From Kosakonia radicincitans DSM 16656 (GTDB taxonomy: Bacteria; Pseudomonadota; Gammaproteobacteria; Enterobacterales; Enterobacteriaceae): 64,000 nt of DNA. The DNA lies in contig NZ_CP018017.1 in NCBI RefSeq assembly GCF_000280495.2, forward strand, positions 226,109 through 290,108, written 5' to 3'. Below the pieces are notes generated by a model that saw only the letters and a program-made list of their open reading frames with translations, had not been told where the DNA came from and ran no database searches. Below, in pieces: positions 55,046 through 63,033 of the stretch (its first letter is position 1; the number at the start of each line of letters is the position of its first letter). The position numbers were made by a program, and so were the translations under genes.

Positions 55046-55075
55046 TATTAAATCACGAGGCATTCGGGTGACGAA
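55046..55075 (-). promoter_or_regulatory. TTCGTCA-N16 promoter-like element
   Basis: Minus strand TTCGTCA, 16 bases, TTAATAA; 59 bases before the 121-aa gene. Confidence 0.6.
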
Positions 55076-55136
55076 GTGATGTTCAGAAAGATACTTTTCT
55101 TTGCTGGAGCAGGCTTAACCGTTGGTTGTCTGGATG

Positions 55137-55337
55137 CTACCATTCATAAGAAATGACGGTTAGCGTATCACTCACCTGTTCTTTGGTGATCTTTGGTTTT
55201 ACCGGTTCGGGTAAAATTGTAATCGAAATTTGAATAGTTGCCGTTGCCTGTTGCTTTTTATCACCACTATTTCCCTCATCCTGTGCCAGTGCATTCCATG
55301 AAACAACGAATAATAAAGCTGAGAGTATCGTTTTCAT
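55137..55337 (-). CDS. Small exported protein
   Basis: 66 aa with a clear signal peptide MKTILSALLFVVSWNALA and a short charged mature part. AGGTG precedes the ATG. Function unknown. Confidence 0.65.
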   Translation of the reverse strand: MKTILSALLFVVSWNALAQDEGNSGDKKQQATATIQISITILPEPVKPKITKEQVSDTLTVISYEW

Positions 55338-55372
55338 TTTACACCTATATAAAAGATTGCTGTCCGTAGAAC

Positions 55373-55402
55373 CATTATCTATCGGGCCAATCAGCTGGCG
55401 AA
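55373..55402 (-). promoter_or_regulatory. TTCGTCA-N16 element, variant
   Basis: Minus strand TTCGCCA, 17 bases, ATAATG; 59 bases before the small exported-protein gene. Confidence 0.4.
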
Positions 55403-55459
55403 ATTAAACAGTCGAAAACCTTTAATTAAATATCAGGATAAGGTCAGTAGCTTTTATGG

Positions 55460-56878
55460 TCAGTCGTCATCATGATACTCAGGGCCACCATAATTATCAA
55501 ATCGAGACCATTGACCATTAAATGTGAGACGTACTGTCCCTATAGGCCCGTTGCGCTGTTTACCTATGATAATTTCGGCTATACCTTTCATATCGCTATT
55601 TTCGTGATAGACCTCATCACGGTAAATAAACATGATCAGGTCAGCATCCTGCTCAATGGAGCCTGACTCTCGCAAATCTGAGTTTACCGGACGTTTATCG
55701 GCACGTTGTTCAAGCGAGCGGTTTAGTTGCGATAAAGCGATTACCGGTACATTCAGCTCTTTTGCCAGTGCTTTCAGAGATCGGGAGATTTCAGCAATTT
55801 CCAGAGTTCTGTTGTCAGATAACGACGGTACACGCATCAACTGAAGGTAGTCGATCATAATGAGGCTAAGCCCACCGTGTTCGCGGGACAATCGACGCGC
55901 CCGGGAGCGAACGTCCATAGGTGTTAGGCCAGAGCTGTCATCAATGTAAATGTTCTTTTTTTCCAGCAGCAGTCCCATTGTGCCGGATAACCGGGCCCAG
56001 TCCTCGTCATCGAGCTGTCCGGTTCGGATGCTGGTCTGGTTGACGCGTGATAGCGATGCCAGTGAGCGCATCATGAGCTGTTCCGTAGGCATTTCCAGGC
56101 TGAAAATCATGACGGGCTTATCGTTTGTCAGCGATACATTCTCGCAGATGTTCATTGCAAACGTAGTTTTCCCCATTGAGGGTCTGGCAGCGATAATAAT
56201 CAAATCCGAGGGCTGTAGACCGGCTGTCTTCTTGTTCACGTCCACGTAGCCGGTATCAACTCCAGTGACCCCGTCATGGGGACGCTGGAACAAGGCTTCA
56301 ATCTTGGTAACGGTTCTGTCCAGAATGCTGCTGATATTTTCCGGCCCACCGCTTTTATTTCCCCTTTGCTCTGCAATCTGGAAAATCCGGCTTTCTGCAA
56401 GATCAAGCAATTCGTCACTTGTCCTACCTTCCGGGTTGTAACCGGCCTCGGTTATTTCGTTGGCAACTTTTATCATTTCCCTGATTACGGCACGTTCCCT
56501 GACGATCTGCGCGTAGGCAATTATATTTGCCGCACTGGGCGTATTTTTTGACAGTTCTGCCAGATAGGCGAAACCGCCGAGACTATCCAGCTTACCTTCT
56601 CCCTCGTTTTCGATGTGCTCAGCGAGGGTTATCAAATCAATCGGGAATTGATTCGCAACGAGCGATCTCATTGCAGAGAAAATTGAGCGATGCGGTCGAG
56701 AACTAAAATCCTGCTCACTAACGATTTCTGCCACATCATCCCATCTCTGGTTTTCAAGCATTAACCCGCCCAGCACGGACTGTTCCGCTTCTATCGATTG
56801 CGGAGGGGTTTTTAAGCTGTATTCAGCTGTTTGCTTTGTCTCACCTGTTTCGGTAAACGAGATGTCCGCCATAGTCAT
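55460..56878 (-). CDS. dnaB: DnaB-type replicative helicase, plasmid-encoded
   Basis: 472 aa from MTMADISFTETGETKQTAEY (56878), chosen because the upstream codons overlap the previous gene and GAGGCC precedes this start. N-terminal DnaB domain (SIEAEQSVLGGLML; GGFAYLAELSKNTPSAANI), then a RecA-like motor: Walker A RPSMGKTT near 232-239, MIFSLEMPTEQLMMRSLA, Walker B LIMIDYLQLM and ESGSIEQDADLIMFIYRD. Complete by length against E. coli DnaB (471). It probably loads at the plasmid origin. It follows 56887 by 8 bases in one operon. Confidence 0.92.
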   Translation of the reverse strand: MTMADISFTETGETKQTAEYSLKTPPQSIEAEQSVLGGLMLENQRWDDVAEIVSEQDFSSRPHRSIFSAMRSLVANQFPIDLITLAEHIENEGEGKLDSLGGFAYLAELSKNTPSAANIIAYAQIVRERAVIREMIKVANEITEAGYNPEGRTSDELLDLAESRIFQIAEQRGNKSGGPENISSILDRTVTKIEALFQRPHDGVTGVDTGYVDVNKKTAGLQPSDLIIIAARPSMGKTTFAMNICENVSLTNDKPVMIFSLEMPTEQLMMRSLASLSRVNQTSIRTGQLDDEDWARLSGTMGLLLEKKNIYIDDSSGLTPMDVRSRARRLSREHGGLSLIMIDYLQLMRVPSLSDNRTLEIAEISRSLKALAKELNVPVIALSQLNRSLEQRADKRPVNSDLRESGSIEQDADLIMFIYRDEVYHENSDMKGIAEIIIGKQRNGPIGTVRLTFNGQWSRFDNYGGPEYHDDD

Positions 56879-56886
56879 AAGTGGCC

Positions 56887-57255
56887 TCAGAGGTTCTGGA
56901 ATAGCTTTTGTTTTTGTAATTGTCGTGCGCATTCCGATACCAACTCCGGGTAACTGGATGCTATTGCCTTTAGAATTGCTTCAGAGAGCTCATTCGCTTC
57001 ATCAGAGCGGCCCACCAGCCTCAGCTCGGCTACTGTACCGGGGTCGCAGTTTGTCAGGTTGGCGCGGGCGTAATTGACTTTCAGCCGCGCCAGAAATTCC
57101 ACCCCGGGCTTGCGCTTCACCGCGTGGACAGAAAGTGTTTTTCGGCAAAATCGACCAGCTGTACGGCGTTCGTGATGCTCCAGAGCTTTTGCTTCCAGCT
57201 CCTGCCCGGCGATAACGGTCACATAGAGGCTACTAATCAACGCCGATACATTCAT
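56887..57255 (-). CDS. Unknown 122-aa protein in the dnaB operon
   Basis: MNVSALISSLYVTVIAGQEL start overlapping the end of the previous gene by 4 bases (ATGA). Helical and basic. No family recognised. Its tight coupling to dnaB hints at a helicase-loading or origin role, which is inference. Confidence 0.6.
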   Translation of the reverse strand: MNVSALISSLYVTVIAGQELEAKALEHHERRTAGRFCRKTLSVHAVKRKPGVEFLARLKVNYARANLTNCDPGTVAELRLVGRSDEANELSEAILKAIASSYPELVSECARQLQKQKLFQNL

Positions 57256-57827
57256 GCAGCAATCCCCCGCTTATTAGCCAGCGCAACGGTATCCAGAAGT
57301 ACGAAGTCATCAAGCAGGTTCAGTCCTGCGGGCGTCTTCTGATCACGCCATAGCGCATCCAGTACATCGGTGTCTGGCATTCCCGTTGGGATTAGGCTTA
57401 GAAGTTCGGATAACGTATCTACCTGTAGCATGTGGCAGATAGAAGCCAGCATTATTCCCTCTGACGCTTTATCCATAAGACCACCGATCAGAATCTGAAT
57501 TTCCGGGGTCATAACAAAATGCTCATAATTGGATTTATTGAATCGGCACTGAATGAGTTTATAACCCTTGAACTCAGTAATTAACTCCTGAAGGAATACA
57601 TGCAGCATATCTGGTTTTGTTTTTCTAATAGCCGCTACCTGCATTGCAATTTTTAAAATGCCATCATCAACTCTTTCGTGCGGGCATCCTGCGGAGGAAT
57701 AAATACTTTTTGCCTTTTCGAGCCAATTTTGCAGCTCGATATAATTAGTCTGAATATTCAACGCGACCCCCATTGCTATCCAAAAAAGTCTATAACCCTG
57801 ATATTTTAATGCGCTCCTGTCTATCAT
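57252..57827 (-). CDS. Unknown 191-aa protein in the dnaB operon
   Basis: MIDRSALKYQGYRLFWIAMG start; an internal ATG at MGVALNIQ is an alternative because neither has a strong site. Helical; ends VALANKRGIAA. Overlaps the next gene by 4 bases. No family recognised. Confidence 0.6.
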   Translation of the reverse strand: MIDRSALKYQGYRLFWIAMGVALNIQTNYIELQNWLEKAKSIYSSAGCPHERVDDGILKIAMQVAAIRKTKPDMLHVFLQELITEFKGYKLIQCRFNKSNYEHFVMTPEIQILIGGLMDKASEGIMLASICHMLQVDTLSELLSLIPTGMPDTDVLDALWRDQKTPAGLNLLDDFVLLDTVALANKRGIAA

Positions 57828-57946
57828 CGAAAAATTTAAGGCAGCAAAATGCGGCCATTTATATGTGCAAAAATATGAGCCGGTTTATCCGGCCCATCAG
57901 AATGAAAAGGAATTTTATGCAGGTCTGTTAAAGACCTGCTGGGAGG

Positions 57947-59122
57947 TTAGTACACCGGGTGCAGCTGAGTCTCTTCAGTTTCACCATTCTGCTGGTTAGC
58001 GCCATCGGTATCGGCATCAGTCGCATCGTCAGCACCGCCGTTGTTTTCAGCACTATCACCGTCGTTGTCACCATTAGCTTCAGCATCTTCTGCCTGTTTT
58101 GCTGATTCCAGTTCAGCCAGGGTAGCCATCAGAGTACGGGCCATTTCAGGAGTCAGGCGTAAGACGACTTCTTCCGGCACGGTTTCCGTAATTTCGATCT
58201 GATTTTCATGCTCACCTTCCGGCTGCGGCGGGATCTGGTCGCGCAGCTGGCTCAGGGTTGGCAACAGGCTGTCGAAGGTTTTACGGATAACTTTCGGTTT
58301 CAGGCCAGTCTTTTTCTTGGAACTCACGAATTTGGCAGTGACGCGGGTTTTCCCAGCTCCTTCTGCCTTTTTCAGGGATTCCATCAGGACTTCATACGGG
58401 TCGCGGTCAGTACCCTGACATTCGTTAATAACGTCAACGGCAACGTCACCAGATACCTTATCTTCTTTCACCAGCATCTTGATGCTGAAGTCAGCGTTTG
58501 CCAGCACGATACTGCGGCGAACGGTGACCAGAGAGACACCCAGACGCTGAGCAATCGACTCAATGGTGTGACCCCAGCCAATCAGGCGCTTGAAGCCTTC
58601 AGCGCGTTCCACCATCTTCAACTGAAGGGAGTTGGCGCTCTCGATCATGTTGTAGACTTCTTCGTCCTTGCCGCCTTCAAATTCCTCGACGGTGATTTTC
58701 TGGAAGCTCGCGCCCTCAGCAATCGCCATCATCAGGCCAGCAAAACGGTGGTGGCCATCAATGATTTTCAGGCGGGTTACGCCTTCCACTACTACTGGTT
58801 TAACGCGGATGACAGGCACTGACTGAGGACGTTCCAGATAAGCGTGTTTGAACATTACCGCACGGTCATAATTTACGTCGCGGAGGTTCAGTCCCTCTTC
58901 CACAAACAACCAGTACGGGCTCACCGCAAAGACGTTGTTACGCCCGATATCGGCTTCTTCGAACTGTTCCGTATTGCCGCTTTTACGCGCTTTGGTTACG
59001 AAATCGCTCAGTGCTCGGAGTGATGATGGCGCTTTGTCTAAGCTGCGCATCAGTACCGCAGCGCCTTCCAGATTTTCCAGGGTACGGCTTTGTTCGAAGA
59101 TAGCTTTAACGTCGGTGTTCAT
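57947..59122 (-). CDS. parB: ParB/Spo0J-family partition protein
   Basis: 391 aa. ParB N-terminal nucleotide-binding domain with DGHHRFAG (residues 122-129, in place of the usual GERR box) and NMIESANSLQLKMVERAEGF; HTH TIESIAQRLGVSLVTVRRSI near 190-212; acidic C-terminal tail rich in Asp, Glu, Asn and Gly. It should load on a parS site and work with a ParA-type ATPase; no large ParA gene of its own is in the window. It has a TTCGTCA-N16 promoter 78 bases upstream. This is a second partition system besides the ParA/RHH pair at 14.5 kb. Confidence 0.88.
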   Translation of the reverse strand: MNTDVKAIFEQSRTLENLEGAAVLMRSLDKAPSSLRALSDFVTKARKSGNTEQFEEADIGRNNVFAVSPYWLFVEEGLNLRDVNYDRAVMFKHAYLERPQSVPVIRVKPVVVEGVTRLKIIDGHHRFAGLMMAIAEGASFQKITVEEFEGGKDEEVYNMIESANSLQLKMVERAEGFKRLIGWGHTIESIAQRLGVSLVTVRRSIVLANADFSIKMLVKEDKVSGDVAVDVINECQGTDRDPYEVLMESLKKAEGAGKTRVTAKFVSSKKKTGLKPKVIRKTFDSLLPTLSQLRDQIPPQPEGEHENQIEITETVPEEVVLRLTPEMARTLMATLAELESAKQAEDAEANGDNDGDSAENNGGADDATDADTDGANQQNGETEETQLHPVY

Positions 59123-59177
59123 GGTGTTTCTCCGCTTTAGTTATTGTGTCGCGAGGTTCGTTGCTTGCTGTAAATCC

Positions 59178-59206
59178 AGTTAAACACACACCAAACAGGT
59201 GACGAA
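59178..59206 (-). promoter_or_regulatory. TTCGTCA-N16 promoter-like element
   Basis: Minus strand TTCGTCA, 16 bases, TTAACTG; 78 bases before parB. Confidence 0.55.
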
Positions 59207-59245
59207 GCGTATTTGGGGACAAAATGTCTCTTTTTTTTCGGGTAC

Positions 59246-59279
59246 ATAAAAAAGCCCTGTAATCCAGTGATTACAAGGC
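59246..59279 (-). terminator. Rho-independent terminator
   Basis: Stem GCCTTGTAATC/GATTACAGGGC (59254-59279, one bulge) with a T-run on the minus strand. Ends the gene run 59281-61056. Confidence 0.8.
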
Positions 59280-59280
59280 C

Positions 59281-59967
59281 TTAGCTCGTAATGATGACAT
59301 CAAGATGGCGACGTTTTTCGATTTTGACCGCATTTTTCATCAAAATTGTCATCACTTCATTTAGTTTTGAACTCTCCCCTTCCTCATATGAACCCCAAGG
59401 TAGGAATGGAGTAGGACTATTGATATTGAATGCAACGCCCGTAGGGCATCGCCATGCAGTTGGCTTCTTTGAGTCAGGTTCCCATTTCACCAGGAGTATT
59501 GGCGCGTTACAGTCGATGTCATCGATGGCTGGTATAGCCTCATATAAAAACACTCCCGCATCATCCCCACTGAAGAAAGCTAGATGCTTATACGCGCTGG
59601 CAAAAGAGACTACGCCCGCGAAAAGGCCCACAACGATGAGGTTAAGGTTCGATGTTTTGTGACGGATACGTTTTTGCTTCAGGCGAACCATTGTCAGGGC
59701 TGACAAGAAGATAGCCACCAGCCCCCCGGCTCCTGCGAACCAAACGGAATTGATTTGCAGGAAGGAAATCAAATCACGATGCTCTCTCTGGTTTTCTTCA
59801 AGCATCAACGACACAAAAGTTGTTGTTACTGGCATTGATATCAGGAATATCGTGATCATCACTATTGCAAAAGTCTGTATGGAATAGCGGTCTCTATTTT
59901 CCTCTATAACAGAATTAAAGGATAACAGATAAACAAATGTAAATAATAAAATGGAAAGAAGGTACAT
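59281..59967 (-). CDS. Multi-pass membrane protein of unknown function
   Basis: 228 aa with four hydrophobic helices (YLLSILLFTFVYLLSF, FAIVMITIFLISMPVTTTFV, WFAGAGGLVAIFLSALTMV, NLIVVGLFAGVVSFASAY) and a soluble C-terminal domain. No family recognised. It follows the metalloprotease gene by 20 bases, so they are one transcript. Confidence 0.65.
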   Translation of the reverse strand: MYLLSILLFTFVYLLSFNSVIEENRDRYSIQTFAIVMITIFLISMPVTTTFVSLMLEENQREHRDLISFLQINSVWFAGAGGLVAIFLSALTMVRLKQKRIRHKTSNLNLIVVGLFAGVVSFASAYKHLAFFSGDDAGVFLYEAIPAIDDIDCNAPILLVKWEPDSKKPTAWRCPTGVAFNINSPTPFLPWGSYEEGESSKLNEVMTILMKNAVKIEKRRHLDVIITS

Positions 59968-59987
59968 TGGTTATGCCTTTTTTTGGG

Positions 59988-60749
59988 TTATCGCTGAATT
60001 CTTTTATTTAATTCTGTTCTGAAAAATGCATACAAGAACTGCCACCCATCACCATGAGCCGTTCTGAAATCTTTTTCAGGGAGTACCGGAAAACCAAATT
60101 TAAAATTATCTTTTCCAGTGTGGCGCTGGCAAAAGTGCGCAAGCTCATGTGCCACTACGCCTTTGATATGATCCAGTTGATTGATTGAATAAAATGCTCC
60201 GATGTCCTTACGCTGCTCTATATGTGCGTACTCATGGTAGCGATAGCGCGGTGTATCACTGTCAGGATAAATGGACGATGGTGAAATAGTGATTGAGCTC
60301 CTGCCGCCCCATGAATGTTTGGCACTCCAGTTGACCCGAACTTCAGGCGCAGGGCCGGTGAAACCATATGCCTGTCTATAGAGGTGCAGAAGATACCCTG
60401 AATACAGAAAAACAACTTTCTCCGCCGTCATAACGCGAGAAACGCCATAGCGAGCAACTGCCCTATCTCTGGCTGTCAGAACGGGGGTTTTTACCCGTGG
60501 GGAGAATAATTTTGTTGGGCTGAATAGCCAGACTTCTGAATCGTCATCAGGCATATCCAGTATCACCTGAATTTCTTCAGGCGACCCAACTCGTTGATGC
60601 CACCTTTCAAGATTATCGCCCACTTCATTCAGGCTGATTAAATCATCGGCATTCTCGTAGAATAACCAGATCAGCGTTCCTCGTGGGAGTGCTTTCTCAG
60701 CTGTAATATGTGAGAGGATAATTTGACGTGGTGTCATCTTATTCGCCAC
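59988..60749 (-). CDS. SprT-like zinc metalloprotease
   Basis: 253 aa. The C-terminal third holds VVAHELAHFCQRH (HExxH at 201-205) and a third zinc ligand in TAHGDGWQFL (His232), the SprT/Wss1 pattern. Such proteases can degrade proteins crosslinked to DNA or act as regulators. The N-terminal 150 residues match nothing I know. It overlaps the previous gene by 11 bases. A role at the plasmid origin or in conjugation is inference only. Confidence 0.75.
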   Translation of the reverse strand: MANKMTPRQIILSHITAEKALPRGTLIWLFYENADDLISLNEVGDNLERWHQRVGSPEEIQVILDMPDDDSEVWLFSPTKLFSPRVKTPVLTARDRAVARYGVSRVMTAEKVVFLYSGYLLHLYRQAYGFTGPAPEVRVNWSAKHSWGGRSSITISPSSIYPDSDTPRYRYHEYAHIEQRKDIGAFYSINQLDHIKGVVAHELAHFCQRHTGKDNFKFGFPVLPEKDFRTAHGDGWQFLYAFFRTELNKRIQR

Positions 60750-61056
60750 AGTTCCCGGATGCTTCTATCAGTTTTATTTTTGTTGCTTCTGCCGCCTGCA
60801 TTTTTTGTTTCATCTTCTCAATGCTAGCGGTCACACGGCGGGCGCACCATTGATACGCTGCCTGACGTGATTCGAAAAACTCATAATCCGCGTGCAGGTA
60901 AACTGATGTGCCGTAGGAGACGGACATACGGTAACCCTTCGGCGTTTCATTGATGACTTCCCGTTCTTCTACACAGTTTTCAAACTCAGGGACATAATCC
61001 ACGAATCGACGACGCAGAATGCAAAACAGCACCTTTATTTGGTTTTCATCAGTCAT
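60739..61056 (-). CDS. Unknown 105-aa protein
   Basis: MTDENQIKVLFCILRRRFVD start with AGGATA. Alpha/beta; C-terminal helix rich in Lys and Gln. Co-transcribed with the metalloprotease. In the ancestral order it followed the 57-aa gene now split by the IS2-like element. Confidence 0.6.
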   Translation of the reverse strand: MTDENQIKVLFCILRRRFVDYVPEFENCVEEREVINETPKGYRMSVSYGTSVYLHADYEFFESRQAAYQWCARRVTASIEKMKQKMQAAEATKIKLIEASGNCGE

Positions 61057-61184
61057 TTGTTATCCTCGTTATTCTTCTTATTTATCATCAACCTTTCTTA
61101 ATTGTCGATGCTGAATACGGCGGAGCGGATTTCACGCTTGGCCTGCTGACGGGCGCGGTGTTTGCTTACACGATGGATTGGCCC

Positions 61185-62090
61185 CTATATTTCCATACAC
61201 TTTTTATCACTTAACCCATTACTGGTTCGCCGCCGCAGATATTCCCGTGGCGAACGATACCCCAGTGCACTATGCGGATGCCATTCGTTGTAATGTTCGA
61301 AGGCCTCCGCAAGGTTCTTTACCGCTGTTAACCCGTCGGGTTTCGGCATGATGCTGATGTAATCGCGCTTCATCGTTTTCACGAAGCTCTCTGCCATCCC
61401 GTTGCTTTCCGGGCTACGTACCGCCGTATGTTTAGGCTCCAGTCCTACCATTCTGGCGAACTGACGCGTCTGATAAGAACGGTAGGCTGAACCGTTGTCT
61501 GTCAGCCACTCAACTGGGGATGTCGGCAGGCTGTTACCGAAGCGACGCTCCACGGCACCCAGCATGACGTCCTGCACGGTTTCACTGTCATATCCACCGT
61601 TACTGGCCGCCCAGTAAAGTGCCTCGCGATCGCAACAGTCCAGAGCGAACGTGACCCGCAGTTTTTCACCGTTATCACAGCTGAACTCGAAGCCGTCAGA
61701 GCACCACCGCTGGTTACTTTCTCCAACGGCCACTTTCCCTGTATGCGCCCGCTTCGATGGCGGTATTTCCGGTTTACGCTCAAGCAGCAGCGCATTCTGA
61801 CGCATGATGCGGTATACGCGTTTGGCATTGATCACCGCCATGTCGTCAGTTTCTGATTGTCTGCGCAGCAGTGCCCATACCCGACGATAACCATAGGTGG
61901 GCAGATCGCCGATAACGGTATGGATACGGGCCAGCGCGTCAGTATCATCAGGCTTGCGCTTGCACCGACGATCCTGCCAGTCCTTCGACCGACGGGCCAT
62001 GGCATGCAGTTGCGCACGTGAGACCCGGAGGCAACGACTGACAAGGCTTATTCGCCATCCTCCGGCAACAAGGGCACGTGCGCTATCCAC
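61185..62090 (-). CDS. IS2-like OrfB, transposase catalytic part
   Basis: 301 aa from [20 protein letters not shown]. rve integrase core with the DDE residues in [25 protein letters not shown] and [14 protein letters not shown]. It is normally made as an OrfAB fusion by a -1 shift at a slippery A-run with G near 62088-62095. No stops; the transposase looks intact. Confidence 0.9.
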   Translation of the reverse strand: MDSARALVAGGWRISLVSRCLRVSRAQLHAMARRSKDWQDRRCKRKPDDTDALARIHTVIGDLPTYGYRRVWALLRRQSETDDMAVINAKRVYRIMRQNALLLERKPEIPPSKRAHTGKVAVGESNQRWCSDGFEFSCDNGEKLRVTFALDCCDREALYWAASNGGYDSETVQDVMLGAVERRFGNSLPTSPVEWLTDNGSAYRSYQTRQFARMVGLEPKHTAVRSPESNGMAESFVKTMKRDYISIMPKPDGLTAVKNLAEAFEHYNEWHPHSALGYRSPREYLRRRTSNGLSDKKCMEI

Positions 62091-62413
62091 TTTTTTTGTC
62101 GGCCATATTCAACGGCTTCTTTTAGCAGCTCGTTTTCCATGGTTTTCTTGCCCAACAGGCGCTGCAGCTCTTTAATTTGCTTCATCGCAGATGCCAGCTC
62201 CGACGCGGGCACAACCTGTTCTCCTGCGGCAACGGCTGTAAGGCTGCCTTCCTGATACTGCTTACGCCACAGGAACAGCTGACTGGCAGCAACGCCATGC
62301 TGACGGGCGACCAGCGACACGGTCATTCCGGGCTCAAAACTCTGCTGAACAAGGGCGATTTTTTCCTGAACACTTCGCCGTCTGCGCTTCTCTGGACCTA
62401 AAATATCAATCAT
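62048..62413 (-). CDS. IS2-like OrfA
   Basis: 121 aa from [20 protein letters not shown] (62413), the usual OrfA start; the frame extends 21 codons upstream without support. [23 protein letters not shown] and a leucine-zipper-like segment [23 protein letters not shown]-binding and repressor part of the element. Confidence 0.9.
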   Translation of the reverse strand: MIDILGPEKRRRRSVQEKIALVQQSFEPGMTVSLVARQHGVAASQLFLWRKQYQEGSLTAVAAGEQVVPASELASAMKQIKELQRLLGKKTMENELLKEAVEYGRQKKWIAHVPLLPEDGE

Positions 62414-62639
62414 TCGGACTCCAACGACTAGTCTAAAAACTAGTATTAAGACTATCACTAACTTAAGTGATACCAACTGTCTGGAGATTCAGGGGGCCAG
62501 TCTACACGAAGAGATCTATCGTATGCATTGTTTTTACGATAGCCACGCGAGCGGCACAGTGAACAAGTGCAGCCTTCTACTGAATAGAAAATCCCAAACG
62601 GTTTCATAAGTATCACCTTTAAGCTTGATAATAATGTTT

Positions 62640-62668
62640 ATCATAGCTGGAGTTATTCAGGTGACGAA
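62640..62668 (-). promoter_or_regulatory. TTCGTCA-N16 promoter-like element
   Basis: Minus strand TTCGTCA, 16 bases, TATGAT (the best -10 of the set); 55 bases before the split 57-aa gene. Confidence 0.65.
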
Positions 62669-62671
62669 TAG

Positions 62672-62896
62672 TTAAGGGGCGCGTTTTGCTTGGGTTTTTA
62701 CACTATCGTTTATTGAGTCGATGAGGTCGGAAATAGAAAGGAGTTTTCTGCCAAAGAATAGTTTTCGTCTGGCTTCTATTTCGTAGCGGAAGGGTTCAAT
62801 AATTTCATCTTCATGCATGATTACGAAACGATAGCCGTTATTAAGGAGTTTATGCAGCTTGTTTGTTTTTTTTCTTATGGGACTTAGCTTAAACAT
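62672..62896 (-). CDS. Unknown 74-aa basic protein
   Basis: Start at MFKLSPIRKKTNKLHKLLNN (62896), preferring ATG over a TTG three codons earlier. Basic and helical, with a beta pair (GYRFVIMHEDEIIEPFRYE). No family recognised. The start of the next transcript (62640-62668) follows it. Confidence 0.55.
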   Translation of the reverse strand: MFKLSPIRKKTNKLHKLLNNGYRFVIMHEDEIIEPFRYEIEARRKLFFGRKLLSISDLIDSINDSVKTQAKRAP

Positions 62897-63008
62897 TGTT
62901 ATCAACTTCTCATCATGATCACCTGAATTGTTATAACACAGTTATTTCCGACACGCTGCTGCTTTTGCTGAAGAACTCGGATTGCTTTGGGCTGGGCCAG
63001 CAGGTTGT

Positions 63009-63028
63009 ATGCCGGGCGAACCCGGCAT
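63009..63028. other. Short perfect hairpin after the AAA+ gene
   Basis: ATGCCGGG, loop CGAA, CCCGGCAT; stable tetraloop hairpin just after the AAA+ stop, without a T-run. Terminator-like or REP-like. Confidence 0.5.
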
Positions 63029-63033
63029 CGTTA

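Larger units (their letters stand above)
61174..62504 (-). mobile_element. IS2-group insertion sequence (IS3 family)
   Basis: 1331 bp, the IS2 length. Ends TGGATTGGCCCC (61174) and GGGGCCAGTCTA (ending 62504) are imperfect inverted repeats. The 5-bp target duplication CACGA is present on both sides (61169-61173, 62505-62509), so the insertion is intact and recent. OrfA and OrfB are similar but not identical to remembered IS2, so it is a near relative. Confidence 0.93.
61098..62607 (-). pseudogene. 57-aa CxxC protein split by the IS2-like element
   Basis: Removing the element and one copy of CACGA joins 62505-62607 to 61098-61173 into MKPFGIFYSVEGCTCSLCRS followed by RGYRKNNAYDRSLRVSKHRA and a basic end RSAVFSIDN. 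AAGGTG precedes the ATG. The C-T-C-S-L-C cluster suggests a small zinc-binding protein. The insertion also cuts the operon, so 59281-61056 may have lost its promoter. Confidence 0.7.
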
